Of a stretch of DNA of 64,000 bases, positions 1-9,135 are shown piece by piece. The stretch's first letter is position 1, and each line of letters begins with the position of its first letter. This stretch comes from Pseudomonas sp. B33.4 (lineage in GTDB: Bacteria; Pseudomonadota; Gammaproteobacteria; Pseudomonadales; Pseudomonadaceae): contig NZ_CP140706.1 in NCBI RefSeq assembly GCF_034555375.1, positions 4,703,001 through 4,767,000 of the forward strand, written 5' to 3'. Below the pieces are notes generated by a model, which saw only the letters and a list, made by a program, of their open reading frames with translations, was not told the DNA's origin and ran no database searches. The position numbers and the translations under genes were made by a program.

Positions 1-454
1 CCGACTCGCCAATCAGCTCGGTACGACCACAGTAGAGAGCCGGGACCTGATCGGGTACTCCCTGTAACCACGCAAGCGCCTTCTCGAGCTTTGCATCCTT
101 CCATATATCGTCCTGATCCGACCAGGCAAAAAAATCTGCCTCGATATCAGCTCGACTGGCCAAGGACAGGAAATTGGCTACAAACCCTCTCTTGGGACCT
201 TTCGATACCTGGACGCGATCCGCCCCCATTTCAGTACGAAATGTTTCCAAAATTTCTAGAGTTTGGTCTTGAGAGCCGTCGTCGGAAACATAAAGCGTCC
301 AGTTGCGATAAGTTTGACGTTCAAGTGAGTCGAGTTGCTCAGCAAGAAATGATGCACCGTTGTATGTACACATAAGAATTGCGACATTCGCAATGTGCTC
401 GCCAGCTACCTGGACGGCATTATCTGTACCAAAACACTGGCTGGAAACCGTCAC
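1..454 (-). CDS. Family 2 glycosyltransferase, 3' end beyond the window
   Basis: The first 151 residues are visible; the gene runs off the left edge. A GTP start at 454 is not available, so the GTG at 454 is chosen because AGAGGGA lies just upstream and a stop precedes it in frame. The N-terminal half shows a GT-A fold pattern: the strand VAILMCTYNGASFLAEQ (about 24-40), the nucleotide-binding VSDDGSQD (about 56-63) and the metal/sugar motif SDQDDIW (112-118). It closely resembles the next glycosyltransferase (933-1853) in layout. Such enzymes add a sugar, often rhamnose, to lipid-linked O-antigen or other surface glycans at the inner face of the membrane. The position next to ihfB, the usual boundary of pseudomonad O-antigen clusters, supports an LPS role. 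The acceptor and donor cannot be told. Confidence 0.85.
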   Translation of the reverse strand, partial: MTVSSQCFGTDNAVQVAGEHIANVAILMCTYNGASFLAEQLDSLERQTYRNWTLYVSDDGSQDQTLEILETFRTEMGADRVQVSKGPKRGFVANFLSLASRADIEADFFAWSDQDDIWKDAKLEKALAWLQGVPDQVPALYCGRTELIGES

Positions 455-560
455 AAAATCCCTCTTTGCACGAACCGTCGCCCCAAGAAGGCGCCCATCA
501 CTAATAAAAAAAACACCAGATCTTTGCTTTTGCTCTTACCGTCCGATTGCGCATTCTACA

Positions 561-932
561 TCAATTGACGCGCCTCACACCCAAAAAAGCGACGACAGCC
601 ACGGCTGCTCTAGCCTGTCGCCGAGCTAGGCATAACTGCATCCAAGAGATGTAAAACGGAAGATGGAGACATGATGACAGCGCAGGATTCCCCAGGTGAA
701 GAAACGGGTTATCTGCGAGAAAAAGACACCCCATAGATGCCATATAGCCATCATCAAGGAAAACAGAGCTACTGGCACGATGAGCACAAACGACTACCGA
801 GTAGCTAAAACCGCGTCATCACTGCGCCCTTTGAAAAGCCCTAAAACAGAAGAGCCCACACCTGCACAAATGTGCTGCACAAGGCAAAATAGAACAGGCC
901 CCGATCGTCAACAGCAATGATAGAACAAACTA
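561..932 (-). pseudogene. Frame-broken remnant resembling a polytopic membrane protein, between the two glycosyltransferases
   Basis: The 478-bp gap 455-932 holds no intact gene. On the minus strand, one open stretch ending at a TAG at 841-843 reads RGLFYFALCSTFVQVWALLF, and another in a different frame (626-793) reads LIVPVALFSLMMAIWHLWGV. Both are strongly hydrophobic, and together they suggest a decayed membrane protein such as an O-antigen flippase or polymerase. The frames differ and stops intervene. A 60-codon open frame at 561-743 is also present but has no convincing start signal. This is an inference from hydrophobic pattern only; the stretch could be noncoding AT-rich DNA. Confidence 0.25.
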
Positions 933-1853
933 TCAGGCTTTACTCATCACCAACATCATTACCCAACAAACAATGAAAAATAACACTTTATCGCGAACAC
1001 GACGTCGACAATGCCACGCACTAAAAGAAAGCTTAAACAATTGCGAGCGGCTCAACGAAAACCAACTTGATACAAAGGGACTAGCATCGCGCCCAATTAA
1101 CCGGGCGATTAACTGCACTTGACCAAACCACCAGCCATTATTAATAGTTTTATAACGAACCACCAAAGAGCGCAATCCGGTATTGGCGCCTACCTGATTA
1201 CTATCATGTTGACGATAATCCATGGAAGGTATCGGATCAATGAACCATCGATATCCATGACTACGCGCATACGCGTAGAAAAACCAATCATGCAGACTTA
1301 CGCCTTGCAAGGCATCCCAATTGGTCAGTACCGACAGCTTAATCGATTCTAACAATCGACGGGTCAAAACATAAGTACAACCCGGGCCAGCCGCTTCAAA
1401 CAGATAATCCCATGCAACTTGGGGTTGCGCCTTATCCAGCAACCTTGTCTTACCATCCAGCCAGAAGGCCGTGACATTACTGGAGTATGCATCAGACCGC
1501 TGCTGCTCAAGCAGAGACACCGCACGCTGAAGCTTATCCGCGTACCAGATATCATCCTGATCAGCGAAAGCAAAAAACTCAAAATTGCCGACATCAACAT
1601 CGCGTATCAATCGAAAGAAATTGCGAGATGCACCACCAAATCGCCCTACGGACGGCAACAGGATGACATTAGATAGGTTAGTTGCAAGCCTCGCACACCA
1701 TGCTTCAGTTCCGTCTGTCGAGGTATCCACACTGATATATATAGTAACTTCAACCCCAGACTGCTCAAGAATCGAAGCCACCTGATCCTCGATCCACCGC
1801 ATTCCATTATAAGCTGCTAGCAAAACCGCAACTTTTGGTAATTTCACAGTCAT
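933..1853 (-). CDS. Family 2 glycosyltransferase (rhamnosyltransferase-like)
   Basis: This 306-residue protein opens with VAVLLAAYNGMRWIEDQV (8-25), followed by the nucleotide-binding segment SVDTSTDGT (41-49) and the DxD-type motif FADQDDIW (96-103), all typical of GT2 enzymes of the LPS rhamnosyltransferase type. A conserved LHDWFFYAYARSHG block lies in the C-terminal half. The last 18 residues are hydrophobic and may anchor the protein in the membrane. It is transcribed in the same direction as the partial glycosyltransferase downstream and lies after lapA. Codon use is noticeably more AT-rich than in the housekeeping block to the right, as usual for horizontally exchanged O-antigen genes. 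The sugar transferred is unknown. Confidence 0.88.
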   Translation of the reverse strand: MTVKLPKVAVLLAAYNGMRWIEDQVASILEQSGVEVTIYISVDTSTDGTEAWCARLATNLSNVILLPSVGRFGGASRNFFRLIRDVDVGNFEFFAFADQDDIWYADKLQRAVSLLEQQRSDAYSSNVTAFWLDGKTRLLDKAQPQVAWDYLFEAAGPGCTYVLTRRLLESIKLSVLTNWDALQGVSLHDWFFYAYARSHGYRWFIDPIPSMDYRQHDSNQVGANTGLRSLVVRYKTINNGWWFGQVQLIARLIGRDASPFVSSWFSLSRSQLFKLSFSAWHCRRRVRDKVLFFIVCWVMMLVMSKA

Positions 1854-2076
1854 GCCATCCCACTTGTAGCGTTCAGCTCGGAAACCAAAAAAATTAAACT
1901 GCAGTCAACCGAGAGGACCTACAGCCTGCCTGCCTTAACCCGCCAGAAACGGCCCGTTTAGATCGAGTGACACAGCTCTACAAATGAAATGCTTTAACTC
2001 TTAAGCAACACCATGCCCCCCCTGGAAATAGCCAGCGGCACGCTGTACATGGCAGCCTTCTACCACAGAGCAACAA

Positions 2077-2316
2077 TCAAACAATATGTTTACGCGACCG
2101 CCGGGAAAAACGCCCGAGAAACCAGCCAAGCACGGGACCGACAAGCATTCCGATCAGCAACGCCAGGACCACGACTAGCGAAACCGGTAGCTGAGGCATC
2201 GACCACCCCAGAAACAACAAAGACACTGACTGCTGATTCTCCAGCACGAAGGCCAAAATCACTAACACCAGCAAAAGGACGACAACACCAAGAAGCACGC
2301 GCTTGAGGTTACGCAT
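2077..2316 (-). CDS. lapA: LapA-domain (DUF1049) small inner-membrane protein
   Basis: The 79-residue protein has two hydrophobic segments (about 7-26 and 43-66) with a short polar loop containing ENQQSVSL, and a basic C-terminal tail (GRFSRRSRKH). This matches LapA-domain proteins, which in enterobacteria act with LapB in controlling LPS assembly and LpxC turnover. It lies 30 bp downstream of ihfB on the same strand, as in other pseudomonads. No lapB tetratricopeptide gene is seen beside it here. The name is from family resemblance; function in this strain is inferred. Confidence 0.8.
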   Translation of the reverse strand: MRNLKRVLLGVVVLLLVLVILAFVLENQQSVSLLFLGWSMPQLPVSLVVVLALLIGMLVGPVLGWFLGRFSRRSRKHIV

Positions 2317-2346
2317 TTGCGCCTCCCTGATAATAAGTAGCGTGGA

Positions 2347-2643
2347 TCAAACCCCCTCCTCCTCTTCCTCATTCACCCGATCGCGCAGCTCTTTACCCGG
2401 CTTGAAATGCGGCACGAACTTACCGTCCAGACTGACGGACTGGCCGGTCTTGGGATTACGACCAACGCGAGGCGCACGGTAGTGCAGGGAGAAGCTGCCA
2501 AACCCACGGATCTCGATACGATCCCCGGTGGCCAGACACTGGGACATTTGTTCAAGCATGGTCTTGATGGCCAACTCCACATCCTTGGATGAGAGCAGCC
2601 CTTGATGGGTGACAATTCGTTCGATCAACTCCGACTTCGTCAT
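2347..2643 (-). CDS. ihfB: Integration host factor subunit beta
   Basis: IHF beta pairs with IHF alpha to bend DNA sharply at specific sites, shaping sigma-54 promoters, recombination and replication. The 98-residue protein starts [10 protein letters not shown], carries the GFGSF core and the beta-arm RNPKTG (62-67) with the intercalating proline, and ends in an acidic run of glutamates. Length and sequence fit the HU/IHF family throughout. A purine-rich Shine-Dalgarno region (AAGAAGGG) precedes the ATG. It sits between a lipoprotein gene and lapA at the end of the rpsA supraoperon, the conserved pseudomonad arrangement. Confidence 0.97.
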   Translation of the reverse strand: MTKSELIERIVTHQGLLSSKDVELAIKTMLEQMSQCLATGDRIEIRGFGSFSLHYRAPRVGRNPKTGQSVSLDGKFVPHFKPGKELRDRVNEEEEEGV

Positions 2644-2689
2644 ATTTTTCCCTTCTTTTTCAAGCAGCTAGATCAGCGCTTGAAAGGTT

Positions 2690-2731
2690 TTAGCACGCCC
2701 GGAAGATTTTGAACAGCCCAGGGATTGACAT
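2690..2731 (-). other. Possible 13-codon leader ORF with sequestered ribosome site, upstream of ihfB
   Basis: A strong Shine-Dalgarno sequence (GGAGGAAG) lies just before an ATG that opens a 13-codon frame, MSIPGLFKIFRAC, then TAA. The frame ends about 45 bp before the ihfB start. GGAAGAT at the ribosome site is the exact complement of ATCTTCC within the frame (plus-strand 2701-2707 and 2732-2738), so a stem could hide the initiation region. Whether it is translated is unknown. Confidence 0.3.
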
Positions 2732-2795
2732 ATCTTCCTCCGCGTCGAAACGCCCGTTTTCAGGGCATCAAAGCAACAAACTCAGCAATACATGC

Positions 2796-3074
2796 TTATC
2801 GACAGATCACCAGCATGGTGCGCGTCACGTAGCCCGCCGGATTGAAGCCAAAAGGAAACTCATCTTCATCCTTGGCATCATCCGATCGCGTGATCACTTT
2901 GTACCCGGCGCCCTTGCACTCCTTCGCCGCGCGCTTCTGGCATTTCTCCCAGCCAGAGCCCAACCCGGAGCAGTCGACCTCTATACCGCTGACACCACGC
3001 ACCGCATGGGTCTTGGCACTGGTCGTACAGCCAGCCAGAACCAGTACAGCCATGAGGACAATAAACTTGTTCAT
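2796..3074 (-). CDS. Small lipoprotein of unknown function
   Basis: I chose the ATG at 3074 (MNKFIVLM) because AAGGA lies upstream and the signal peptide then has normal length. The hydrophobic stretch ends in the lipobox LAGC, making Cys16 the probable lipidated residue. The mature part is about 77 residues, with three further cysteines in a DCSGLGSGWEKCQKRAAKEC pattern that could form disulfides. The C-terminal half contains EFPFGFNPAGYVTRTMLVIC. It lies between rpsA and ihfB on the same strand. I recognise it as a conserved pseudomonad protein of this locus but know no function. Confidence 0.8.
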   Translation of the reverse strand: MNKFIVLMAVLVLAGCTTSAKTHAVRGVSGIEVDCSGLGSGWEKCQKRAAKECKGAGYKVITRSDDAKDEDEFPFGFNPAGYVTRTMLVICR

Positions 3075-3234
3075 CCACTTCCTTATGCCAGGCAACTGCC
3101 CGACGACTACACGCTTAAGAGCAAGCTTAGACGTGAATAGACGATTGATCCGATTAAAGAAACAGACCGCCCAGAAGCGGGATTGGTTTCACTGAAACCT
3201 TCATGCATGACTCGAAACACTAAATCGCAGGCAC

Positions 3235-3263
3235 AAAAAAGGGCGACCGAAGTCGCCCTTTTT
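3235..3263 (-). terminator. Rho-independent terminator after rpsA
   Basis: GGGCGA and TCGCCC pair around the loop CCGAAG (3241-3258), flanked by A- and T-runs on both sides, so it can end transcription from rpsA on the minus strand. Confidence 0.88.
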
Positions 3264-3279
3264 ATTGCCCAATCAGAAC

Positions 3280-4968
3280 TTAGTTCTGTTTGGCCGCCAT
3301 TGCCTGGCGCAGCAGGCCAGCCATGGTGGTGTCAGCTGCTTCACCTTCCGGAGCCGATTTCAGGCTCTGGATAGCTTCTTTCTCTTCAGCATCATCTTTC
3401 GACTTGATGGAGAGTTGGATCACGCGGCTCTTACGATCAACGCTGATGATCTTGGCTTCTACTTCCTGGCCTTCTTTCAGAACGTTGCGCGCGTCTTCAA
3501 CGCGGTCACGGCTGATTTCGGAGGCTTTCAGAGTCGCTTCGATATCGTCGGCCAGAACGATGATGGCGCCTTTGGCGTCAACTTCTTTCACGGTGCCAGT
3601 AACGATTGCGCCTTTGTCGTTAACCGAGACGTACTCGGAGAACGGATCGCTTTCCAGTTGCTTGATACCCAGGGAGATACGCTCGCGCTCTGGGTCAACC
3701 GACAGGATAACGGTGTCCAGCTCGTCGCCCTTCTTGAAACGACGAACAGCTTCTTCGCCAACTTCGTTCCAGGAGATGTCGGACAGGTGAACCAGACCGT
3801 CGATGCCGCCGTCCAGACCAATGAAGATACCGAAATCGGTGATCGACTTGATGGTGCCGGAGATTTTATCGCCCTTGTTGAACTGGCCAGAGAAATCTTC
3901 CCATGGGTTAGATTTGCACTGCTTGATGCCCAGGGAGATACGACGACGCTCTTCGTCGATGTCCAGAACCATAACTTCCACTTCGTCGCCGACTTGTACG
4001 ACTTTCGAAGGGTGGATGTTCTTGTTGGTCCAGTCCATTTCCGAAACGTGTACCAGACCTTCAACGCCTTCTTCCAGCTCAGCGAAGCAGCCGTAGTCGG
4101 TCAGGTTGGTTACACGAGCGGTAACGCGAGTGCTTTCTGGGTAACGGGCTTTGATAGCAACCCACGGATCTTCGCCCAGTTGCTTCAGGCCCAGGGAAAC
4201 ACGGTTGCGTTCGCGATCGTATTTCAGAACCTTGACGTCGATTTCGTCACCAACGTTGACGATCTCGGAAGGATGCTTGATGCGCTTCCAGGCCATGTCG
4301 GTGATGTGCAGCAGGCCGTCCACGCCACCCAGATCGACGAATGCGCCGTAATCGGTGAGGTTTTTGACGATACCTTTGACTTGCTGGCCTTCCTGCAGGG
4401 ATTCCAGCAGAGCTTCACGCTCGGCGGAGTTCTCGGCTTCCAGGACGCTGCGACGGGAAACGACAACGTTGTTGCGCTTCTGGTCCAGCTTGATGACCTT
4501 GAATTCCAGCTCTTTGCCTTCCAGGTGCGTGGTGTCGCGCACTGGACGGACGTCAACCAGGGAACCTGGCAGGAACGCACGGATGCCGTTAACGTCGACA
4601 GTGAAGCCGCCTTTAACCTTACCGTTGATAACGCCCTTGACCACTTCCTCAGCTGCGAAGGCTGCTTCCAGAACGATCCAGCACTCAGCGCGCTTGGCTT
4701 TTTCACGGGACAGCTTGGTTTCACCGAAACCGTCTTCAACCGAGTCCAGAGCAACGTGAACTTCGTCACCGACATTGATAGTCAGATCGCCAGCGTCGTT
4801 GTAGAACTGCTCAAGCGGGATGAGTGCTTCAGACTTCAGGCCAGCGTGAACGGTTACCCAGCGAGCCTGGTAATCGATATCAACGATAACACCGGTGATG
4901 ATGGAGCCTGCCTGAAGGTTCAGGGTTTTTAGGCTTTCTTCAAAGAGTTCCGCAAAGCTTTCGCTCAT
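3280..4968 (-). CDS. rpsA: 30S ribosomal protein S1
   Basis: S1 binds mRNA upstream of the start codon and unfolds it for initiation on the 30S subunit. The start is the ATG at 4968 ([14 protein letters not shown]) with AGGA upstream; the open frame continues beyond it without family support. The 562-residue protein shows the six-fold S1/OB repeat, visible in recurring blocks such as [40 protein letters not shown] and [20 protein letters not shown], and in RISLGIKQ segments. Length matches other gammaproteobacterial S1. The gene follows cmk by 119 bp; a hairpin in that leader (CCACACC/GGTGTGG at 5008-5027) may matter for S1 autoregulation, which is known for the family. Confidence 0.98.
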   Translation of the reverse strand: MSESFAELFEESLKTLNLQAGSIITGVIVDIDYQARWVTVHAGLKSEALIPLEQFYNDAGDLTINVGDEVHVALDSVEDGFGETKLSREKAKRAECWIVLEAAFAAEEVVKGVINGKVKGGFTVDVNGIRAFLPGSLVDVRPVRDTTHLEGKELEFKVIKLDQKRNNVVVSRRSVLEAENSAEREALLESLQEGQQVKGIVKNLTDYGAFVDLGGVDGLLHITDMAWKRIKHPSEIVNVGDEIDVKVLKYDRERNRVSLGLKQLGEDPWVAIKARYPESTRVTARVTNLTDYGCFAELEEGVEGLVHVSEMDWTNKNIHPSKVVQVGDEVEVMVLDIDEERRRISLGIKQCKSNPWEDFSGQFNKGDKISGTIKSITDFGIFIGLDGGIDGLVHLSDISWNEVGEEAVRRFKKGDELDTVILSVDPERERISLGIKQLESDPFSEYVSVNDKGAIVTGTVKEVDAKGAIIVLADDIEATLKASEISRDRVEDARNVLKEGQEVEAKIISVDRKSRVIQLSIKSKDDAEEKEAIQSLKSAPEGEAADTTMAGLLRQAMAAKQN

Positions 4969-5087
4969 TTTAATTCCTGTAAATGAGGGCGAAGGATACG
5001 CCCATCTCCACACCCCAGACGGTGTGGGTTAGTTTCATATAGAAGAAGCGCCGCAGGACTATGACTGGTCCCCTGCAACCTTCTTGG

Positions 5088-5777
5088 TCACCCGGCGATA
5101 TCGCGAATGGCGATCTCGCTCATGATGCGTTCAAGCACCTGATCAATGGACAACTCCGTGGAATCCAGCTGTATGGCGTCAGCCGCCGGCTTAAGCGGGG
5201 CTACCGCTCGCTGGGTGTCACGCTCGTCGCGTGCACGGATCTCATCTAGCAGACTCGACAGACTAACACCCTCGACTTTGCCCTTCAACTGCAAATATCG
5301 ACGGCGCGCCCTCTCCTCGGCACTGGCGGTCAGGAAAATCTTCAGCGGCGCATCAGGAAAAACCACCGTTCCCATGTCGCGACCATCGGCTACCAGGCCC
5401 GGTGCTTCCTGAAAAGCACGCTGGCGCTGCAGCAGCGCCTCGCGCACGGCGGGCAATGCAGCCACTTGCGAAGCGCCGGAGCCGACGCTTTCGGTGCGGA
5501 TGACATCGCTGACTTCGTCGCCTTCCAGAATGATTCGCTGCAACTGACCTTCGGTCGCCGCAATGAACTGAACATCCAGATGAGCGGCGAGTTTCTTCAG
5601 CAGCTCTTCATTGGTCAGATCCACACCGTGGTTGTGCGCAGCAAATGCCAGCAAGCGGTAAAGCGCACCGGAATCCAGCAGGTTCCAGCCCAGACGCTTG
5701 GCCAGAATTCCGGCTACGGTGCCTTTGCCCGAGCCGCTTGGCCCATCAATGGTGATGACCGGTGCAATGTTTTTCAC
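5088..5777 (-). CDS. cmk: Cytidylate kinase
   Basis: Cmk phosphorylates CMP and dCMP with ATP. I chose the GTG at 5777, which overlaps the aroA stop as GTGA and yields a 229-residue protein of normal length. The Walker A loop GPSGSGKGT is at 12-20. DSGALYR, the [13 protein letters not shown] nucleotide-binding segment and the [11 protein letters not shown] lid region follow in the usual order. Translational coupling to the tyrA-aroA gene through the overlap is likely. It belongs to the supraoperon and precedes rpsA, as in enterobacteria. Confidence 0.96.
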   Translation of the reverse strand: MKNIAPVITIDGPSGSGKGTVAGILAKRLGWNLLDSGALYRLLAFAAHNHGVDLTNEELLKKLAAHLDVQFIAATEGQLQRIILEGDEVSDVIRTESVGSGASQVAALPAVREALLQRQRAFQEAPGLVADGRDMGTVVFPDAPLKIFLTASAEERARRRYLQLKGKVEGVSLSSLLDEIRARDERDTQRAVAPLKPAADAIQLDSTELSIDQVLERIMSEIAIRDIAG

Positions 5778-7981
5778 GACTGAGCCTCTTGCGCTACACG
5801 AATACCGACCTGCCCGCACAGCGCGAGGAAGTTCGGGAACGACGTCGCGACGTTGGCGCAATCATGGATGCGGATCGGTGCAGTGGCGCGCAACGAGGCA
5901 ACGCTGAAAGCCATCGCGATACGGTGATCGCCATGACCATGCACTTCGCCGCCGCCAATCTGGCCGCCGTCGATGATGATGCCGTCCGGGGTCGGCTGGC
6001 ATTTGACGCCCAGCGCCAGCAAGCCGTCCGCCATCACCTGGATACGATCCGACTCCTTGACCCGCAGCTCTTCGGCTCCCGTCAGTACGGTACGCCCTTC
6101 AGCACAGGCAGCGGCCACAAACAGCACCGGGAATTCGTCGATAGCCAGCGGAACCAGTTCTTCCGGAATCTCGATACCTTTGAGTTTAGCTGCTCGCACG
6201 CGCAGATCAGCCACCGGCTCGCCGCCGACTTCACGCTGGTTTTCCAGAGTGATATCAGCGCCCATCAGGCGCAGGATATCGATGACGCCGGTGCGGGTCG
6301 GGTTGATGCCGACGTGCTCAAGCACCAGCTCCGACCCTTCAGCGATCGAGGCCGCGACGAGGAAGAACGCCGACGACGAGATGTCGCCCGGCACTTCAAT
6401 GTGAGTTGCGGTCAGTTTGCCGCCGGATTCAACCGAAGCCGTAGCGCCTTCAACGCTGACCGGGTAGCCGAAGCCACGCAGCATGCGTTCGGTGTGGTCG
6501 CGAGTCGGAGCCGGCTCGGTCACGGTGGTCTTGCCTTCAGCGTACAGACCGGCGAGCAGCAGGCAGGATTTCACCTGAGCACTGGCCATCGGCATGGTGT
6601 AAGTCAGGCCTTTGAGCTTGTGGCCGCCGCGAATGGTCATCGGCGGACGACCTTCGGCAGCAGTTTCGATCACGGCGCCCATTTCACGCAGTGGATTGGC
6701 CACGCGATTCATCGGACGCTTGGACAGCGACGCATCGCCAGTCAGCGTGCTGTCGAAGTTCTGCGCGGCCAACAGGCCGGACAGCAGACGCATCGACGTA
6801 CCGGAGTTGCCCAGATAGATCGGGCCCGGCGCCGGTTTCAGGCCATGCAGGCCGACACCATGGATGGTCACGCGGCCGTGGTGCGGGCCTTCGATGACCA
6901 CACCCATGTCGCGAAACGCCTGCAAGGTCGCCAGAGCGTCTTCGCCCTCAAGGAAGCCTTCGACTTCGGTGACGCCTTCGGCCAGCGAGCCGAGCATGAT
7001 CGAACGGTGGGAAATGGATTTGTCACCCGGTACGCGAATCCGACCGGACAGGCGGCCACCAGGTTGAGCCAGGAAGATCAGATCGTTGGAATTCATAGCG
7101 TCCACATAGGCCCTGCGGGCCAGGATTTTACTGAAATGCTCGCGGGCAACCCGGGCGCGAGTGAAAACGCCCAACAATTGGTGCCCATCCCCTGCATCGA
7201 CCGCGTCGCGCAAGGCGTCGAGGTCGCTGCGAAATGTATCGAGTGTGCGCAGGACAGCCTCGCGGTTGGCGAGGAAGATGTCGTGCCACATCAACGGGTC
7301 GCTTCCGGCGATTCTTGTGAAATCGCGGAAACCGCCCGCAGCGTAACGGAAGATCTCAAGATTTTCATTGCGCTTGGCCAACGAATCGACCAGACCGAAG
7401 GCCAGCAGGTGCGGTAGATGACTGGTCGCGGCCAGCACCTCATCGTGTCGTTCGACCTGCATGTGCTCGACATCGGCGCCCAAGGCGCGCCACAGACGAT
7501 CGACCACAGCCAAAGCCGCCGGGTCGGTTTGTTCGAGCGGCGTGAGAATCACCTTGTGACGACGGAACAGTTCGGCATTCGAGGCTTCCACCCCACTCTG
7601 CTCGGAACCGGCGATCGGATGGCCCGGCACAAAGCGCGCCGGCATACCGCCAAACGCTTCGGTTGCCGCGCGCACCACATTGCCTTTGGCGCTGCCGACA
7701 TCGGTCAGAATCGCCGAGCCCAGATCCATGCTCGCCAACCGTGCGAGGACTTTTTCCATGGCCAGAATCGGCACCGCCAACTGAATCACATCAGCGCCCT
7801 GACAGGCAGTCGCCAAGTCGTCTTCACAACGATCGACCACACCCAACTCGACCGCCAGCTTGCGCGATTGTGGATCGAGATCGACCCCGACCACTTCGCG
7901 ACACACACCGCTTTCACGCAAGCCTTTGGCAAACGAACCACCGATCAACCCCAGACCGACCACCACAAGGCGACCGATCAT
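5774..7981 (-). CDS. Bifunctional prephenate dehydrogenase / 3-phosphoshikimate 1-carboxyvinyltransferase (TyrA-AroA fusion)
   Basis: The 735-residue protein joins two enzymes of aromatic amino-acid synthesis. Residues 1 to about 294 are TyrA: a Rossmann NAD site [11 protein letters not shown] (6-16) and [15 protein letters not shown] near 120-134, oxidising prephenate or arogenate toward tyrosine. From about residue 296 ([14 protein letters not shown]) the AroA domain follows, with the PEP/shikimate-binding GDKSISHRS at 319-327, [11 protein letters not shown] and KESDRI, making EPSP. The fusion is a known pseudomonad feature. The ATG at 7981 matches the family; a GTG at 8017 overlapping the hisC stop is an alternative. 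Its stop overlaps cmk. Confidence 0.96.
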   Translation of the reverse strand: MIGRLVVVGLGLIGGSFAKGLRESGVCREVVGVDLDPQSRKLAVELGVVDRCEDDLATACQGADVIQLAVPILAMEKVLARLASMDLGSAILTDVGSAKGNVVRAATEAFGGMPARFVPGHPIAGSEQSGVEASNAELFRRHKVILTPLEQTDPAALAVVDRLWRALGADVEHMQVERHDEVLAATSHLPHLLAFGLVDSLAKRNENLEIFRYAAGGFRDFTRIAGSDPLMWHDIFLANREAVLRTLDTFRSDLDALRDAVDAGDGHQLLGVFTRARVAREHFSKILARRAYVDAMNSNDLIFLAQPGGRLSGRIRVPGDKSISHRSIMLGSLAEGVTEVEGFLEGEDALATLQAFRDMGVVIEGPHHGRVTIHGVGLHGLKPAPGPIYLGNSGTSMRLLSGLLAAQNFDSTLTGDASLSKRPMNRVANPLREMGAVIETAAEGRPPMTIRGGHKLKGLTYTMPMASAQVKSCLLLAGLYAEGKTTVTEPAPTRDHTERMLRGFGYPVSVEGATASVESGGKLTATHIEVPGDISSSAFFLVAASIAEGSELVLEHVGINPTRTGVIDILRLMGADITLENQREVGGEPVADLRVRAAKLKGIEIPEELVPLAIDEFPVLFVAAACAEGRTVLTGAEELRVKESDRIQVMADGLLALGVKCQPTPDGIIIDGGQIGGGEVHGHGDHRIAMAFSVASLRATAPIRIHDCANVATSFPNFLALCGQVGIRVAQEAQS

Positions 7982-8009
7982 AGGTGCAGCAGATTGCAGA
8001 GCAGTGACA

Positions 8010-9122
8010 TCACCCACGAGCCAGAACCTTGCGCAGCGCTTCAAGGAAGCGGCTGTTTTCCGCCGGCAGACCGATGGTCACCCGCAGATGGTTCGGCATA
8101 CCGTAGTTGGCCACCGGACGCACGATCACGCCTTCGCGCAGCAAGCCCTGGAAAATCGGGGCCGCGACCTGAGCGAGATCGACGCAGATAAAGTTGCCTT
8201 TGGATTCGATCCAGCTCAGGCCCAGCTCACGGAAACCGGCCTGCAACTGCTGCATACCCGACTCGTTGAGCTGACGGCTTTGCGCCAGATACTCATGATC
8301 CTTCAACGCTGCGCAAGCTGCCGCGAGGGCCAGGCTGTTGACGTTGAACGGCTGGCGAACACGATTCAGCACATCAGCAACAACCGGAGTCGACAGACCG
8401 TAACCAACGCGCAACGCCGCCAGACCGTAGGCCTTGGAGAAGGTGCGCGATACCAGCAGATTCGGGTAAGCGGCGAGGAAATCCAGACCGTCCGGCAGAT
8501 CGCTGCCTTCGGCGTACTCGATATAAGCTTCGTCGAGCACCACCAGCACGTGCTCAGGAACATCCTGCAGGAACTCGTCCAGCGCTTCAGCGCCGAACCA
8601 GGTGCCGGTCGGGTTGTTCGGGTTGGCGATGAATACCACGCGGGTGTTGGCATCGATGGCGGCGAGCATTGCAGGCAAGTCATGCCCCCAATCCTTGGCC
8701 GGCACGACCTTGGCTTGCGCACCGACCGCCTGAGTAGCAATCGGATACACCGCGAACGCGTGCTCGCTGAAAACCGCATTGAGGCCCGGCGCCAGATAGG
8801 CACGCGCGACCAGCTCAAGAATGTCGTTGGAACCATTGCCCAGCGTGACCTGATTCAGCTCGACGCGGCACTGCTCGGCGAGCAGGGATTTCAGCGCGAA
8901 ACCATTGCCATCCGGATAACGGGTCAGCTCGGCCAGCTCTTCGCGGATCGCCGCCAAGGCTTTCGGACTGGCGCCCAACGGGTTTTCGTTGCTCGCCAGC
9001 TTGACGATTTTTGCCGGATCCAGATCCAGCTCGCGCGCCAGTTCGTCCACAGGCTTGCCCGGAACGTACGGCGAAAGTTGTTGCACGCCCGGCTGTGCCA
9101 GAGCGAGGAAGTTGCCACTCAT
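8010..9122 (-). CDS. hisC: Histidinol-phosphate / aromatic aminotransferase
   Basis: This 370-residue fold-type I PLP enzyme has NENPLG (45-50), NPNNPTG (167-173), DEAYIEY (197-203) and the Schiff-base lysine in SRTFSKAYG (Lys230). In pseudomonads this second HisC copy sits in the aromatic cluster and probably transaminates aromatic keto acids such as prephenate as well as imidazole-acetol phosphate. It lies between pheA (13 bp upstream) and tyrA-aroA on the same strand. The substrate preference is inferred from context; a histidine-operon hisC is expected elsewhere in the genome. Confidence 0.94.
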   Translation of the reverse strand: MSGNFLALAQPGVQQLSPYVPGKPVDELARELDLDPAKIVKLASNENPLGASPKALAAIREELAELTRYPDGNGFALKSLLAEQCRVELNQVTLGNGSNDILELVARAYLAPGLNAVFSEHAFAVYPIATQAVGAQAKVVPAKDWGHDLPAMLAAIDANTRVVFIANPNNPTGTWFGAEALDEFLQDVPEHVLVVLDEAYIEYAEGSDLPDGLDFLAAYPNLLVSRTFSKAYGLAALRVGYGLSTPVVADVLNRVRQPFNVNSLALAAACAALKDHEYLAQSRQLNESGMQQLQAGFRELGLSWIESKGNFICVDLAQVAAPIFQGLLREGVIVRPVANYGMPNHLRVTIGLPAENSRFLEALRKVLARG

Positions 9123-9135
9123 TTGCTACCGCCCC

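Noticed and set aside
3265..4932. A 555-codon plus-strand open frame opposite rpsA
   Set aside because: Antisense shadow of a highly expressed gene, repetitive only because the S1 repeats are.
5762..7417. A 551-codon plus-strand open frame opposite tyrA-aroA
   Set aside because: Low-complexity Arg/His/Gln-rich translation typical of antisense reading; no conserved motif.
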